Position numbers and translations under genes: made by a program | From: Helianthus annuus | Taxonomy: Eukaryota > Streptophyta > Magnoliopsida > Asterales > Asteraceae | Direction: 5' to 3' | Assembly: GCF_002127325.2 (NCBI RefSeq) | Contig: NC_035433.2 | Location: 84,308,951-84,372,950 of the forward strand | Length of the DNA stretch: 64,000 bases | In this document: piece by piece, positions 10,750 through 22,712 of the stretch | How positions within the stretch are numbered: position 1 is the stretch's first letter | How the letters are laid out: each line of letters begins with the position of its first letter | Notes under the pieces: model-generated | The model's input: the letters and a program-made list of their open reading frames with translations, nothing else | The model's database searches: none | What the model was told of the DNA's origin: nothing

Positions 10750-13700
10750 ATGGCTCCTAAGGAACCAAAACGGAAGCTCGCTACAAAAAGACAGATAAAA
10801 CCGAGGAACAGTTAATGTCTGAACCTCGTCACAATATGGTCGCGTATCTGGATCTAGAAGGAAAGGTAGCTGAATTCAAAGAAATTACGAGATGGTTACG
10901 TGAGTCGAGGATAAACGAGGCCATTACTCATCAGACGCCGGTATACAAGACGTTAGTGAAAGAATTCTGGGATTCGGGAGTGTTATAGAGGTTGACGAAA
11001 AGGAGGTTATTCGCGGGCAAGTAAATCACCAGAATGTGGATGTGTCTGCTGATATTCTTAACATTGTTCTGCAACTTAATGACGATCCAGAAGCTCCATA
11101 TTCTATTCCGATTATGTGCCAGTGTGGTTGTTTACTACGAATAAAGTGTATAGATGATATTTTTGCTGGGCAAATCAACAAAGCAAAGTTGCCGTTACGT
11201 AACAATTTCTTATTACATATTCTCATTCAGTGTTTAAGCAATCGACGAGGTGGTTATGACATGGCAAGTAATGACTTGACTGGGCTGATGGTCGCTTTTG
11301 TATTGAACAAACCGTTCAATATTTCAAAGTATCTTTTCTCGAATATGAAGGAGAATCTGAGAAGAACTGGTGCCAGTGGTAACAAGTTTTGGATGTATCT
11401 AATATTCCTGCAAATGATCATGAACGTGCAACATCCTAATCTTCCAAAGGCTGCAAATGATGTTCTAAAGATTGATGTGATGATAGAACATTCATTGAAG
11501 ACATTCAAAGGTGTAGCTACTAAACGATACAAGGAAAGTACGCCTCAGAAGATGATTAGTGCATTGGGGGATAAGAATTACGTGGCACCGGCGAATAATA
11601 AATGGCGTCATGACGAAAGCCAATATGACGATGAAGAACCAACGTTAAAGAAGATGATGGAAGATAAGTTTGGACGAAATAAGTTAGATATTTTCGGTGA
11701 TACTGATGATGAAGATGATGGTGATGGAGGTGATGACGAAGGTGGTGAAGGTGGTGATGGTGGAAATGTTGGTGCAAGTGGAGCTAGTGCTCGTAGTGGT
11801 GACAATGATGAATCTGAGTCAGACCATAATCCGCCTGAATCAGGTTATGAACACTATATAAACGAGCATGGCATTAGGCAAGTTCGGAGGATTCATACTG
11901 ATCAGGATGAAGATTACGTGCCTTCCGACACAGAGGCAGAGCGTCTAAAAAAGAAGAAGACTTCTATACGTAGAAAGAAAAAGGATGAAGAAGACCATTG
12001 GTATATCTTCAGCAGAGCCTGCCGCTGCACAACATGAAACCATTACTGAACCTGTTCATGAAGAAAATGTCAATCCTGAGTTTGCCTTTACTGCGGAGGA
12101 AACTACAGCCTTGATGACCTCACATTCTACAGCAACTGAACCACCTCCAACGGCTACAACTACAGCTGAAACTCCTGTTGTGACTCCACCAGCTGAACCA
12201 CAACATGGAACTTCCTCTAGTCATCAACAACGTTCTGCAACTCATCAGCGAAGCTCAAATCGCCGTGACCGATTGTTCTTAGAAATGGTACATGATGAAA
12301 AGGTAGATTTTCTATTTTCGCAATTACAAGCTGCTGCAGGTCAAATCCATCGGCATTCAAAATTTATGTATGCGAATAGAAATACTGTGCTCAGTCAGCA
12401 AGTGGAGATTAACAAGTTAAAGGAAACACTTGGGAAACAACAAGCTAAAATCGCACAACTCCGAGCTGAGAATGAACGTCTGAAAGCTGCAGATGATGAA
12501 CGAGAAAGGCAGTTGTTATAGATGCGGGCAGCTGACAATGCTCGCGGTATTGAGTTGAATAGAGTGAAGGAACAAAGTATAGTCGTGAAACAATCTGCAG
12601 ATCGTCTGGCTAAAAGGAATGATTTCATGAAGGAATGGTATGATAGAAGGAACACCACACTGGTGGATGGTTTCAAGTCTATTAAGACTGCCTTCGAGAT
12701 AAACAGAAAGAGGGTTAACATCTTATGGTTTGATCGATGCAAGGAACAAGAGATTCAGCGTAAGCGTGATCACGATAGCGAAGACCAAGGTAACCCTGAT
12801 TATAGTTTACGAGCCTCAACAGATTGAGACCACTCAAGGCACTTCAGGTGGATCAGCTGGAAAGTGGTATTGCTTTGCAAGTGTGTCCTCCTGAAAGCTC
12901 GACAGCTGGTGATAATGCAGCTTCAAGCTCAGCTGATATTACTTTGCAAGTGTGTCCTCCTGTTAGTCGAGAAGACTTAGAAGATGGAGAGTTCATTTCC
13001 AAGATGACAGATGAACATATTTTGGGTTTAAATGATATGAAAATAGTCGATGACGCTACAATTGACGAGACTCCAAGTGAACCCGAGGTAACAAACCTGG
13101 ATGGTCTTGATGAAATAGTGTTCGAAGGAGATGCAGAAAAGTCAAAATACGTAAGAGAAGATGGTACTGAGTTCAATCCATTTGATGAAGACTGGTTGAA
13201 AGATAACATGGATGAGATTGACGAAAGATTGAAGAATCGTGATTCATCTGATGTTCCAGCTGATTCGTTTGAAGAATGGAGAAAGAATTTTCTGTCCAAG
13301 ACTGCAAAACCAGCCACTCCTGTCGTACAAGTTGATTATATGAAGTACGAAAAGGGTCGTCCTCAGGGAAGAATACTCAGCTGGATGTTCGTCAAAGAGA
13401 TTCATTGCATTGCTGTGAAGCGAGAACATGGAATTCAATACTTCAAGTCGCTTCTCAGTATTCTTACCTTACTGTTCTACGATGTGGCAGCGTTAGCGAA
13501 GCTGGAACTTATTAACCGATCAACTTTTGAAGGCACTAAGTTGTTTGCTCGAAAGTTGAGGATTGAACGAAGGAAGGGTTTGAAAGACGAATTGTACAAG
13601 CCACAGTTCCCTATGTATGAACAAATAAAGTTTACATTGGATCCAGCAACCAACATTGCTCGGTACAGACTGATGTACAAGCCGGCGAAGGTTTTGGATA

Positions 13701-13927
13701 AGATCCCGCTAATACCAATGGAACAAGACATTCTTGAGAACATGGATCTTTGGTGTTATGATTCGGATACGCATGAAGCAGTTGTCGTCTTCAAGAATGA
13801 TAAAGAAAACTTTCATATTCTCAATCAGATGTGGATAGTCAACATGTCGGCTGCTGATATCGACAGATTATTTCGTCATGACATATTTTATAAAGACAAG
13901 GACACACGTCAAGCTTTACGTTTTTAA
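10750..13927 (+). pseudogene. RE1 post-pol third ORF (conserved retrotransposon protein of unknown function), disrupted
   Basis: The reading starts at ATG 10750, directly after the predicted acceptor, with a Lys/Arg-rich start. The N-terminal domain (about 10815-11490) shows TPVYKTLVKEFW, LLHILIQCLSNRRGG and LNKPFNISKYLF, the same landmarks as in RE3 and RE4. An acidic Asp/Gly-rich stretch follows (11690-11830), then a basic patch, a Thr/Pro-rich linker and a coiled coil (12290-12620). The C-terminal part (13330-13927) contains KIPLIPM, LWCYDSDTHEAVVVF and NMSAADIDRLF, matching the RE3 C-terminus. Breaks: frameshifts near 10797, 10985, 11990 and around 12800-12860, and a TAG at 12519-12521. 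It is not an enzyme I recognise and has no obvious membrane segment, so 'envelope' would be unjustified. Confidence 0.7.
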
Positions 13928-14024
13928 CGTGTCGCTTGTTTTTGTTACTATCATGGGATTCTGCTGGAAGCTCGTGGTCGGAAGCAGCTCACGGAGACTA
14001 AAGACCGAAGACCAAGCAACAGCC

Positions 14025-14083
14025 AAGGGGGAGTTTGTTGGTGCAAGTTTTTGTGTCTGTCGCTTGTTCTTATTACGTTTGTA
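14025..14083 (+). mobile_element. RE1 polypurine tract and first 48 bp of its 3' LTR
   Basis: AAGGGGGAG (14025-14033) is followed by TGTTGGTGCAAG, giving an LTR start at 14036. The LTR is cut at 14083 by RE2, whose LTR starts TGTTGGTGCATATTCGG at 14084. The rest resumes at 44937. No clear 5-bp target duplication is left (TTGTA versus ATAAT). Confidence 0.6.
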
Positions 14084-14546
14084 TGTTGGTGCATATTCGG
14101 TGACAACAGCTTAATAGTTTAATTATTTAGTCTTTAGATATTTTGTAATGGGCTTAGCATATTGGTTAGTGAGTTTATTATTTTAATAGGCTTGGAAAAT
14201 GGCCTAGCCCAGTAGGAAGCCCAGTTCACAGACATGTGGTATATAAACATGTTTTGTGATTAGGGTTTTTGGAGTCAGAACAACTAAGAGAATTCTAGAG
14301 AGAGAAAACGTTTTAGAGAGAGAGAATTCAAATTAGGGTTTGTAGAGCAAGATCACAGATAGTGGTTGTGAGGTTGTGCGAGTCTTGAATTGATTGTAAA
14401 ATGTTTCGTTTGGATAATCTATAGAAGACCGATAATTTGTGAATTCTGTTTCTACTCGTTTCTGTGACATTTTGATTTAGAGGATTCCACACTCTAGATT
14501 GGATTGACAATTCTGTGAAAGATCCGTATGAACAAGGAGACCTACA
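14084..14546 (+). mobile_element. RE2 5' LTR
   Basis: 463 bp, starting TGTTGGTGCATATTCGG and ending GGAGACCTACA. TATATAAA at 14240-14247 is the likely promoter, followed by GATTAGGGTTTTTGGAG and a GAGAGA-rich leader. It is clearly the same sequence as 19014-19078 plus 44561-44936. Confidence 0.88.
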
Positions 14547-14548
14547 AT

Positions 14549-14560
14549 TGGTATCAGAGG
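14549..14560 (+). other. RE2 primer-binding site
   Basis: TGGTATCAGAGG, three bases inside the LTR end, matches initiator Met-tRNA at eleven of twelve positions. Confidence 0.85.
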
Positions 14561-14989
14561 TTTAGGCTATTGAAGAGGCTTGGTTCAGAATTTCAGACTG
14601 CAGATTCGGGTGGAAGATTGGAAAATTTTTGAAAATTTTAAACCTGAATTAGGGTTTTCGATTTTTTTTGGGTTTGAGATAATTTTAGAATTTTTTTTGA
14701 ATCAGAATTGGTTGTTTTTGATCTTCTGTGTATTTAGTTTGCTGTTTTGCAGGATTTCGGGATAGTTCTGGTTGATTGGTTGGAGAATTTTGGGTAGAAA
14801 GACTTGAAGATTCGAAGACTATTCTTCATTAAGTTCATCAAAATTTGGTCAAAACTTTGCTGATTTGGTTATTCGATTTTGCAGGAAATTGATACGAAAT
14901 CAGGATAAAATCTGCTGATTTCGGAAAATATTTGATCAGATCTAGTGATTTTACTGAGGGGTGTATTTAATAATTACACTGATCTGGAC

Positions 14990-15260
14990 CTGCGAATTTG
15001 ACTGACCGGAGTATTTAAATCCAAAGGCGACTTTGGTAACCGTGCTAATTGTCCTCAGCGACATTATCACGGTGTTTAGCGAAGTTACTAGCCATCGTAA
15101 TTGCGAACCGATTACCCGGTGTATTTAATTTGAGCGAATTTAAACAGCGAAATTGGTTAAGTAGCATAATTAATCAGCGAAATTAAGTAATTGTGCAGCG
15201 AATTTGAGGTAGCGAATTTGTGTTGATTTTCCAGCGAAATTAAAAAGGTGGATTATTTAA
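14990..15260 (+). repeat. RE2 leader word array (AGCGAAATT and GTATTTAA)
   Basis: AGCGAA occurs seven times (usually AGCGAAATT or AGCGAATTT) between about 15078 and 15243. A second word, (G)TATTTAA, recurs through 14960-15295. The position, between PBS and gag, matches that of the GAGTCGAGAC array in RE3. Confidence 0.65.
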
Positions 15261-15513
15261 TTTCATGGAGTATTTAGATACGTATAGAGTATTTAACGTT
15301 TTCGAAAATAGAAAGTGATCCACAGCTCATCTGACTAAACCGTTTGCACGGTTGGATTCGTTGGATTTTTAGGAAAAAAAAAACCTCTGGAAATTCCCGA
15401 AATGGGTGTTTAACATTAAATATCATTGAATTCGTTTTTTGAGACGATTCTAACGGTATAATTTGGTAATCACAGTTTTCGGAAAAATATTGTACGGTTC
15501 TAATAGTACGGCT

Positions 15514-17318
15514 ATGGTAAAAACGTGTTTAAAGATGGTTAAAATGGACAATGTTAGTGAGACAGTTAAAAATTGGCCAAAGGTGATAAACGTTAAACAA
15601 TATACTGTTTGGAAAGAGGAGTTTGAGGTATTTGTGAAAAGTGAGGATACTAGGATATGGAGCTGTATGATTGATGGATATGTTTCTCCTACACGTCGTG
15701 TTGAAGGAAGAGTTAAAGTTATTTTTTATGAGAAGATAGATGAATCTGAGAAACTTATGGTTGATGCTGAGAAGAAAGCTTTAGCAGTGATCAAGATGTC
15801 CTTGCCTGAGGGAATTAAACATACCTTCAAGAAGTATGGGACTTCTAGAGAGCTGTGGGAAGCTTTAGAAAAACGTTATCAGAGTTCATCTAGACAAAGT
15901 GTAGGAGCTCGTGCTTTAGATGTAGAAGCAGATGTTGTGGTAGAAGAGAAGAAGAAAGCTGATGAGGAGAATGTTGAGAAGAAGGAGACAGAAGTTTCAA
16001 AGGGCTTGACTGATGTGAATGGACTTACAGCAAAGGTGAAGGTATCATCAGAATCTGTAAGTCATACATATCATAATTCCACTGAGCTAGAAGGTAAAGT
16101 TAACAGACTATCGGAGCAAAACAAAATTCTATTAGCTTGTTTAGAGAATTTAAAAGAGACAAATGTTCTTTTGATTAACAGAGAATCAAATTGTTTAAAT
16201 AAACTTAAATCAAATGAACAAGAAATCATCAGTTTAAAAAGCAAAGTCAATGAACTATTACAGGTCATTGATTTGGCTCGTGAAACTGTGAAGGATAAAA
16301 CTAATGAATTTTCCGATAAGTGGAGGGAATTGGCCATTGCACAAGACCAAATTGTTGAACTTAAAGGAAAGTTAGACAAATTTGGAAAATCATCATTAGT
16401 TAGGACTCAAATTCAAGCAAGTTTGAAAAAGAGTAATGATAAAAGGGTTTGGGGTTTAGTAAAGCCTCATCTTCTAAAAATCAAGACTACTCTTTTTTAC
16501 CTGATGAGAATGAGCTAACTGACTTTATGCCTACTACACCAGCTGTAGTGGATCCGATAACTGTGGACTTGCCTAATAGTCCAGTGTCTTTAAAAGAATC
16601 TGTTGAGTCTAACAGTACACCTCATAAATCGGATGAGGATACTGAAGACGAAAAGAAGAAAATATTTAAAAAGAGATTTCAGAAAAAGAGAGTTTATAAG
16701 ACAAAATCTTGTTTTAAATGTCACAACAAAGGACATGTAGCGAGTTGTTGTCCTTTGAAGAAAGGTAAGCAGAAAGTTGATGAGGTTAAGGATGGGAATA
16801 GGGTTGGTTTCAATAATAATGTTCAACAACATTGTCAATATAATCAACCACGATTTCAATCTAAACCTTCAACATCAGGAAGATTTGATAGACCAAGAAG
16901 CAATTTTACACACTTTAGTTATTTTAATGGTAAATCCAATCGGTTTCAAAGTCAAAACAGAAATTTTTAATATCAAAATCGATACCAAACTTCTGGTAAT
17001 CGAAATTTTCAAAGAAGAAACGAATATAGGGGTTTTAGTAACTCAAATGTTCAACAACATCCAGAATTTTTCCAAAATTCATGGTATGATAATGGGAGAA
17101 GAAGGTATCAAGATAATAATTTTCAAAGGTCAGAAAATCCGAGATTTTATTGGAACTCTCGTGATCAAAGACTTAGTGGAAGTTATAAATCTTGTTCAAC
17201 AATGGGTAAAACATCTAAGACACCAGAAAGGTGTGATGGATACTGGTTAGAAGCATCATATATGGATTTACATGGTCAACCCAAAACCGGTCAGGTTTGG
17301 GATGTTAAGTCTATCTGA
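15514..17318 (+). pseudogene. RE2 gag (copia, CCHC type), disrupted
   Basis: The ATG at 15514 is preferred to the upstream TTG. The N-terminal part has the copia gag (UBN2-like) pattern: WKEEFEVFVKSEDTRIWSCM, then LPEGIKHTF and ELWEALEKRYQ. A long coiled coil follows (about 16080-16400). A zinc knuckle CFKCHNKGHVASCC lies near 16710-16750, then an Asn/Gln/Phe/Arg-rich tail. A one-base frameshift sits in the G-run near 16450, and a TAA at 16968-16970 interrupts the tail, which then stays open to the natural stop TGA at 17316-17318. The C-terminus (SYMDLHGQPKTGQVWDVKSI) resembles that of RE3 gag, which marks the true gag end. About 600 codons in all. Confidence 0.85.
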
Positions 17319-19002
17319 GTTGTTGAGTGTGTGCAGGATAACCAAGAAGGACTGTTGATTTGTTCACCAGTGGTTATTCCTTTTAAGCATCTGAGGTGAA
17401 TAGTAGGTTAAAATTGGTAACTAACTATTGACTTTAGTGATTGACTGATGATTTATTGGTGAAAAACTTATTGTCAGATTAAAGTGGGAGTCTGTTTGTG
17501 TTTAAATTTCTGTTTTTGAAACTTGCTCCAAAAAAAAACTTTAGGGGGAGAAATTTCCCTAAGCCAAAAAGAGTTTAGATAGTGCGTGTGTTTAGGGGGA
17601 GTAAGTTATAAATTAAAAATTAAAAAAATACAAAAACATTGAAAAATAAAAAACATAAAAAAATAGAAAATCACCTATCACTGTGTGAGAAAGAAGAAAT
17701 GATAGTACATCAGCAAGTTAGACTGTCACACTGAATATGAATTAAATTGCTTAAGTGTGATAGCAACTTCATCATATCATGTATCAGTAGGCAAAAAGCT
17801 TGAAATAATCAACTTACCAATGTGATATAAACCAAAACGAACTGTGTATGAGTGGGGAACACATTAGTGGTGTATGGTTTAATAACCTTAAATCTTGCGT
17901 TGATAGATTGCCAAAATCTGAGGTTTTGGGTCTTTATAATGTTTATTTCATCCGGGGGTATCAGGGTTGTCCTTCTGCTGCATCCAGATAGATGCTGACC
18001 TAGGCACAACCAGGATATCTTAAAAGAGCTAAAAATGCCAAAACCCATAAATGAAGAAGCTCTCCTAGAGAGTCATTGAAATGTGCAAAATGCATAACTC
18101 GTACCAAAAATGGTATTTGTCTTAGCCCTCGTTAGATATTTTGGTCTCTTTGCTGTACGGAAATACTGACCCGATCACCAATTATCTAAACGTTGAAAAA
18201 CAAAACGGATGAATTCAGTATACTCACCTACTACGATGAATCTTTGTGCATACCTTGATCGTGGAGGTACATCCTGAAGTGGGACACACTAGTATATCAG
18301 AATAAAATTACCTTAATGTATCATACGGTAATGGAACTTGAAATGTTCATGCATTTTGTTTAAGTGGATAAACATACTGGTAATCGTCTTGGACTGCTTT
18401 TCACGAAAAATTAAATAAAGAATTATCTAATAGTGTGAAAACAGTTTGATTTTGTTGATATGATCTTCTTGCACATGATTCTCACAAAAAAAGATGAAAT
18501 TGTAAATATTTTTGAGTTTTGTTTAGTTTGTTTTGAAAAAAATCAAAAATACCAAAAAGATTTCTTTTTAAAAGGCTTCCATTTTGAACTGAAAGGTAGT
18601 TGTGTTTGCATATCTAGATAAAATATTGGTTTATCTTTAAATGTGAAAAAGACTAATGGTTTTTCGAGATACTTGCTTGTGTTGCTAAACAGATTGATGC
18701 AGTTATCAAAATGAAGTGCAGAATACAAGTCAAGTGCAGATTGAGAGGGAAGTGAAGAACGTGTGAATATGCATGGTAGGATCCTTTTACTACATTGCAG
18801 TGAGAGATATGAAAGAGTTGAAGTTTACTTGCTTAACCAAAGATTGCTAGTTCACCGATCTACAACGAATGAAAGTTTTGGAGATTGGAAGCATCAGCTA
18901 AGGGAGAGTCCGTTGATGTCAGAAACTGTGTAGCTGACGCTATCCAAAGACCAAAAGAACACAAGATGTTTCAAGACAAAGTTACACTATGAAGCTATTG
19001 TC
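17319..19002 (+). other. RE2 non-coding spacer between gag and 3' LTR
   Basis: No ORF is supported. AGGGGGAGAAA lies at 17543-17553, followed by A-rich text with TACAAAAACATTGAAAA. GCTGCATCCAGATAGATGCTGACC lies near 17981 and recurs (twice, inverted) in RE3 at 23402-23480. Blocks at 17770-18450 align with RE1 8340-9040. The segment equals the post-pol spacer of RE1 and RE3, so RE2 joins gag directly to that spacer. Confidence 0.65.
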
Positions 19003-19078
19003 AAGGGGGCGTCTGTTCGTGCATATTCGGTGACAACAGCTTAATAATTTAATTATTTAGTCTTTGGATATTTTGCAA
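19003..19078 (+). mobile_element. RE2 polypurine tract and left part of the 3' LTR
   Basis: AAGGGGG at 19003-19009, then TGTTCGTGCATATTCGG at 19014. The match to the 5' LTR runs through 19078 (equivalent of 14148) and stops at the RE3 junction. The 23 bp corresponding to 14149-14171 are missing; the rest is at 44561-44936. Confidence 0.85.
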
Positions 19079-19360
19079 TCAAACACAAACCGAAATATCT
19101 TGCGTTCAAAGATGAACAATGACTGATACAAGACTTCCTTGTTTCGATTAGCCGTTCCTTGTTTGCTCCTTCTAACCGATCAACCTCAACCAAATGGTTG
19201 AGGTTAACTTAAATACTAAACACATGGATCACTAGGCCCACTCGAAACCGGCCAAAACTAACCCAACCCATACATGTCGACCCAAAATATAAACTAAACA
19301 ATTACAAAATCAATCCTTTAACTATGCAATCCTTCATGTATAAACCTTCAGGTTCCAACA
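19079..19360 (-). mobile_element. RE3 3' LTR, truncated
   Basis: It matches 44279-44560 at all but seven positions. It lacks the 107 bp equivalent to 44172-44278, the terminal part of the LTR at the junction with RE2. Because 23 bp of RE2 are missing too, a deletion across the junction after insertion is the simplest explanation. Confidence 0.88.
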
Positions 19361-19371
19361 ATCTCCCCTAG
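19361..19371 (-). other. RE3 polypurine tract
   Basis: The minus strand reads CCTAGGGGAGAT immediately before the LTR start TGTTGGAACC. Confidence 0.7.
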
Positions 19372-19397
19372 GTTTATGCATGGAGGTTCTTGAGACT

Positions 19398-22025
19398 TCA
19401 ACTTTCACGATCACCACCCAACCGATCCTTGAGCCCACCAAAACCTTTTGTGCGAATATGAATGGCTGAAACAACAGCAGCAGTCCATCCTTTTGCAATC
19501 TCTTCATACTTTTCAGTTGATCTAATTTGATTTCGACCTAACACCTCCAGGTCTTCAAGAGCAAGATTTAGCACATCAACTTGATCAACCAATCGATAAT
19601 TCACATCATCATCACAAACAAACACTGCCTGTCCAAGACGCTCATCATAAGCCCAGAAATGTAAAGACTTCAAAGCACCTTTTGGAATCATTTTCACCAA
19701 CGGAATCATCTTTTCTTTGTCAGTTACAGGCCAGTGCATAATCTTCATACGCTTGTTTGTGTATGGATCTCTAATTCCTTTAGCTGGTTTAACAAAAGAC
19801 TCTGCCGTGCGCATCGAAGGAAAGTTACGAAGAACTTCCCTCTTCAATCTCTCGAAAAACACATATCCAGGACCTCCAGGCTTGTCATCTACATATGGTG
19901 CTTTAGACAAATTTGTTAAATCAACCTTAGTGAAAGACTGAAACTGGCCTGGATGTTTGTACCACTCGACAGGACCAACTTTTCTCTTTATCCACCATCT
20001 TTTGCGATCATGATCAAATCCCCAGCTAACCACACCAGAACGATTTCCAACTTTATCATAGAGAGTTTCACCAACATCCATTAAATAGTGAGTTGCATGA
20101 GCATCATCATCATCTGGATTTAGATTCTTGTTCTTCAAAATTACAAACTCCCTTTTCTTTTTAATTCTTTCAGCCTTCTCTTTGTCTGCCACTGGATCAG
20201 TAACTCTTTTGAAGTATTGTTCCATAGCAGCACTTCTCTCAGCATCATCCTTATCGAAAGCTTTTCTTCTGTTTTCAACGTCAGTCTGATCAGAAAACTC
20301 TTGCCCAAATTTCTTCTCCAACTTTCCACGTAAATCATAAAAACCCATATTGAATAACAAACTAACATCTCCTTGAAGCTATTCAATCTGTTGATCTTTC
20401 TTCACTATTGTATCTTCAAGTTGAATGATCTTGGCATCTTTGTGAATTGAATCTTGCTCAAGCACAACCAATCGTTTCTTCATCTCCCTCATGCTAATAA
20501 ACTCATCATCATCACTTGAGTCTTCATTAAATGGCATCATCAATGGCTCTTCAGGTCTTTTACCACTTGAACTGCCAGGTACGTCATGAATAATTCCAGA
20601 AGGACCTGCAGATTCAGAGACACCAAGCGGTACTGACCCACTTACAGACTCAGAAACAACTTTCGTAGCTTGAACATCAACAATGGTGGACTCTAAATTA
20701 TCTCTTTGAGCATTACCATCAAACTCAAAGATATTTTCAGTAGTGGTGGTGGTATCAGTGACACTTCTCTCAAAATCGAAGTCATACAAACCATCATCAT
20801 CTTCAGCAATATTCATGGATTGATCTTTGTTTTGCTCAACATACATTCCGAGTCTAGGATCCCTCCCTTTCCGCTTCAATGGCAGGGAATCCGGATCCGT
20901 TGGGTTCTCACTAGGCTCTTCACTTGATACTGAAAGATCAGAAGGAGGATTTCCCATCTTATCAGTTACAGACCTTAACAGCAAAGCCAAATTTTCAGCA
21001 GAAATCACAGGTGGAACAGTAGAAACAGCAATATCAGCTTCAGCTTCAGGAGGAAGCTCTTCATCTTCTCCTGAATCACACATAACCTCAATGCCTTCAT
21101 CGTCAGAGTTGATTGTTAAAATCTCTGTCTCAGGCTCATCTTCAATATCCATTTGAATGTCATGTTCTTCAGCAACAATAGCATTTGCAGGTGCATTGAT
21201 TGGCGCATCATTCACTGGAACAGGTTGCACTATTACTGGATTAGCAGCTACATCTTCAGTCTCTACAAATTGACCAAATTTCTCTAACGGAATTAAACCT
21301 TCAAATTTCTTTTCAGTACCCTTCTTTGGAGTGAGAGCACCAAAACAAGCTGGACCCATGGGCTTCAACTCCAATGTGTTTCCAGATCTCTCCAACTCTG
21401 GATAGCAAGCATTAAAAATCATTTGCAAGAACCTTGGATACATAAGAAACTTGTCCTTTCTGACTCCAAACACATTTCTCTTCATCGCTTCCAAAATATA
21501 CTTTGAATAATTGAAAGGCTCGTTTGTTATCACACAAACAAGAGCAGCAGACTGTGTGATATTTAATTGATCTGTACCTCCTCTATTTTCTGTCATACAC
21601 AACATAAACATGTGCACCAAAAGACGCCAATAAGGATGCACAAATTTCTTTACCAGAGGCGGATACTTTCCTTCGTAACTCAATCGAGGTAAAATTTCTT
21701 CCACAGTTCCAGCTGGAAGCTCTATGGAGTCTGTTTCTTGATCATTGAACTGCAACACTTCTCGAATCATCTGCTCTGTCATAGTGACAACCTTCTTTTG
21801 AATGTCAGCAACAATAACACCTTTTCCTTCAACAACTTCAATCCTTGCACTTTTCCAAAATTCTTGAATGAGACTTTTGTAAACAACTGGATTTTCTCGT
21901 AGTGTGTGAACAATACGGCAACTGTTGAGACCTTTCATCAATGAAGTGTACAACTTCTTGTGTTTCTCCGGAGGAGGTGCTAAGTATCCTGCTTGATTAT
22001 GTGTTGAAATAAACTTCAAATCCAT
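19398..22025 (-). pseudogene. RE3 post-pol third ORF (conserved protein of unknown function), one nonsense codon
   Basis: Best-preserved member in the window: about 875 codons from ATG 22025 to 19398 with a single in-frame TAG at 20381-20379 and no frameshift. The upstream ATG at 22034 lies inside the predicted intron. The N-terminal domain (residues about 20-240) shows PVVYKSLIQEFWKSARIEV, VTMTEQMIREVLQFND, LLVHMFMLCMTENRGG, TNEPFNYSKYILEAMKRN and KFLMYPRFLQ. A long acidic linker follows (Glu/Asp/Ser/Thr-rich), then a heptad-like coiled coil near the TAG. The basic C-terminal part contains WGFDHDRKRWWIKRK, VEWYKHPG, IPLVKMIPKGALKSL, FWAYDERLGQAVFV and LEDLEVLG. It shares its N- and C-terminal landmarks with RE1 and RE4. 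No catalytic motif, signal peptide or membrane helix is evident. Function unknown; a nucleic-acid-binding or regulatory role is possible. Confidence 0.75.
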
Positions 22026-22028
22026 ATT

Positions 22029-22582
22029 CTGCATAAAACACAAGTTTATTAGGAATATAAAGAGTTCAGCAAATACTTGAATCAAATTTAGAAATCTAAA
22101 ACTTTAGAATCAACAATCAGAACAGGTCGACAGCATTATGACTCAGATAATAAAATTTTGACTCGAGACTGTTACTTTTGACTCGAGACCATGAGTCGAG
22201 ACCATGAGTTCTCGAGTCGAGACCATGAGTTATTGAGTCGAGACCATGAGTCGAGACTATGATTTCTCAAGTCGAGACCATGAGTCGAGACTATGATTTC
22301 TCAAGTCGAGACCATGAGTCGAGACCTTGAGGTCTCGAGTCGAGACCATGAGATTGCGACTCGTAACCACTGGTCTCGAGTCCTTATGTGTTATCTGAGT
22401 CGAGACCCCATAAACAACTTCATCTTCTCAGCTTTTTGGATCAAAATCCCAAAACACTCTATGATTTATTTGAAGACCAAGATATATTCAAAACTAGGGT
22501 TCTAGGTCATCTTCAAATCTTCATATAATCAGCATCAAATCTTCAAACTTCCTGCAAAACTTCAAACGAAACATCAAAATAC
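22029..22582 (-). other. Predicted 5'-UTR intron of the RE3 third ORF
   Basis: On the minus strand the donor is TTTTAAAG|GTATTTTGATG at 22582 and the acceptor CTTGTGTTTTATGCAG| ends at 22029; the ATG begins at 22025, three bases after the exon start. 554 bp, matching the RE1 layout. Not experimentally shown. Confidence 0.6.
22150..22410 (-). repeat. RE3 word array in the predicted intron (GAGTCGAGAC)
   Basis: Eight exact GAGTCGAGAC words and several one-base variants lie in about 260 bp, often as GAGTCGAGACCATGAG on the plus strand. Part of it duplicates in larger blocks (GAGTCGAGACTATGATTTCT twice). Confidence 0.8.
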
Positions 22583-22589
22583 CTTTAAA

Positions 22590-22703
22590 AGTCGATGAAT
22601 CGAGACCGGAAAATGCGTCGGAAACGTTAAAGACTGGCCGGAATTTTGAGAGAGAATAGCAGTTGGTCTCGAGTGAGAAATGAGGTCTCGACTCGAGAAC
22701 TGT
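22590..22703 (-). promoter_or_regulatory. RE3 words around the internal transcription start
   Basis: Variants GAATCGAGACC, CTCGAGTGAG and GAGGTCTCGACTCGAG lie just downstream of the TATA box in the predicted leader, so the same word family surrounds the internal promoter. Confidence 0.5.
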
Positions 22704-22712
22704 CTTATATAC
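22704..22712 (-). promoter_or_regulatory. TATA box of the RE3 third-ORF transcription unit
   Basis: The minus strand reads GGGTATATAAGACAG, about 125 bases upstream of the intron donor. The upstream flank contains GGCCCAA-type words. The arrangement TATA, leader, intron, ATG is the same as in RE1. Confidence 0.65.

Noticed and set aside
14079..14083. Target-site duplication for RE2
   Set aside because: Left flank TTGTA and right flank ATAAT (44937-44941) do not match; no convincing duplication remains.
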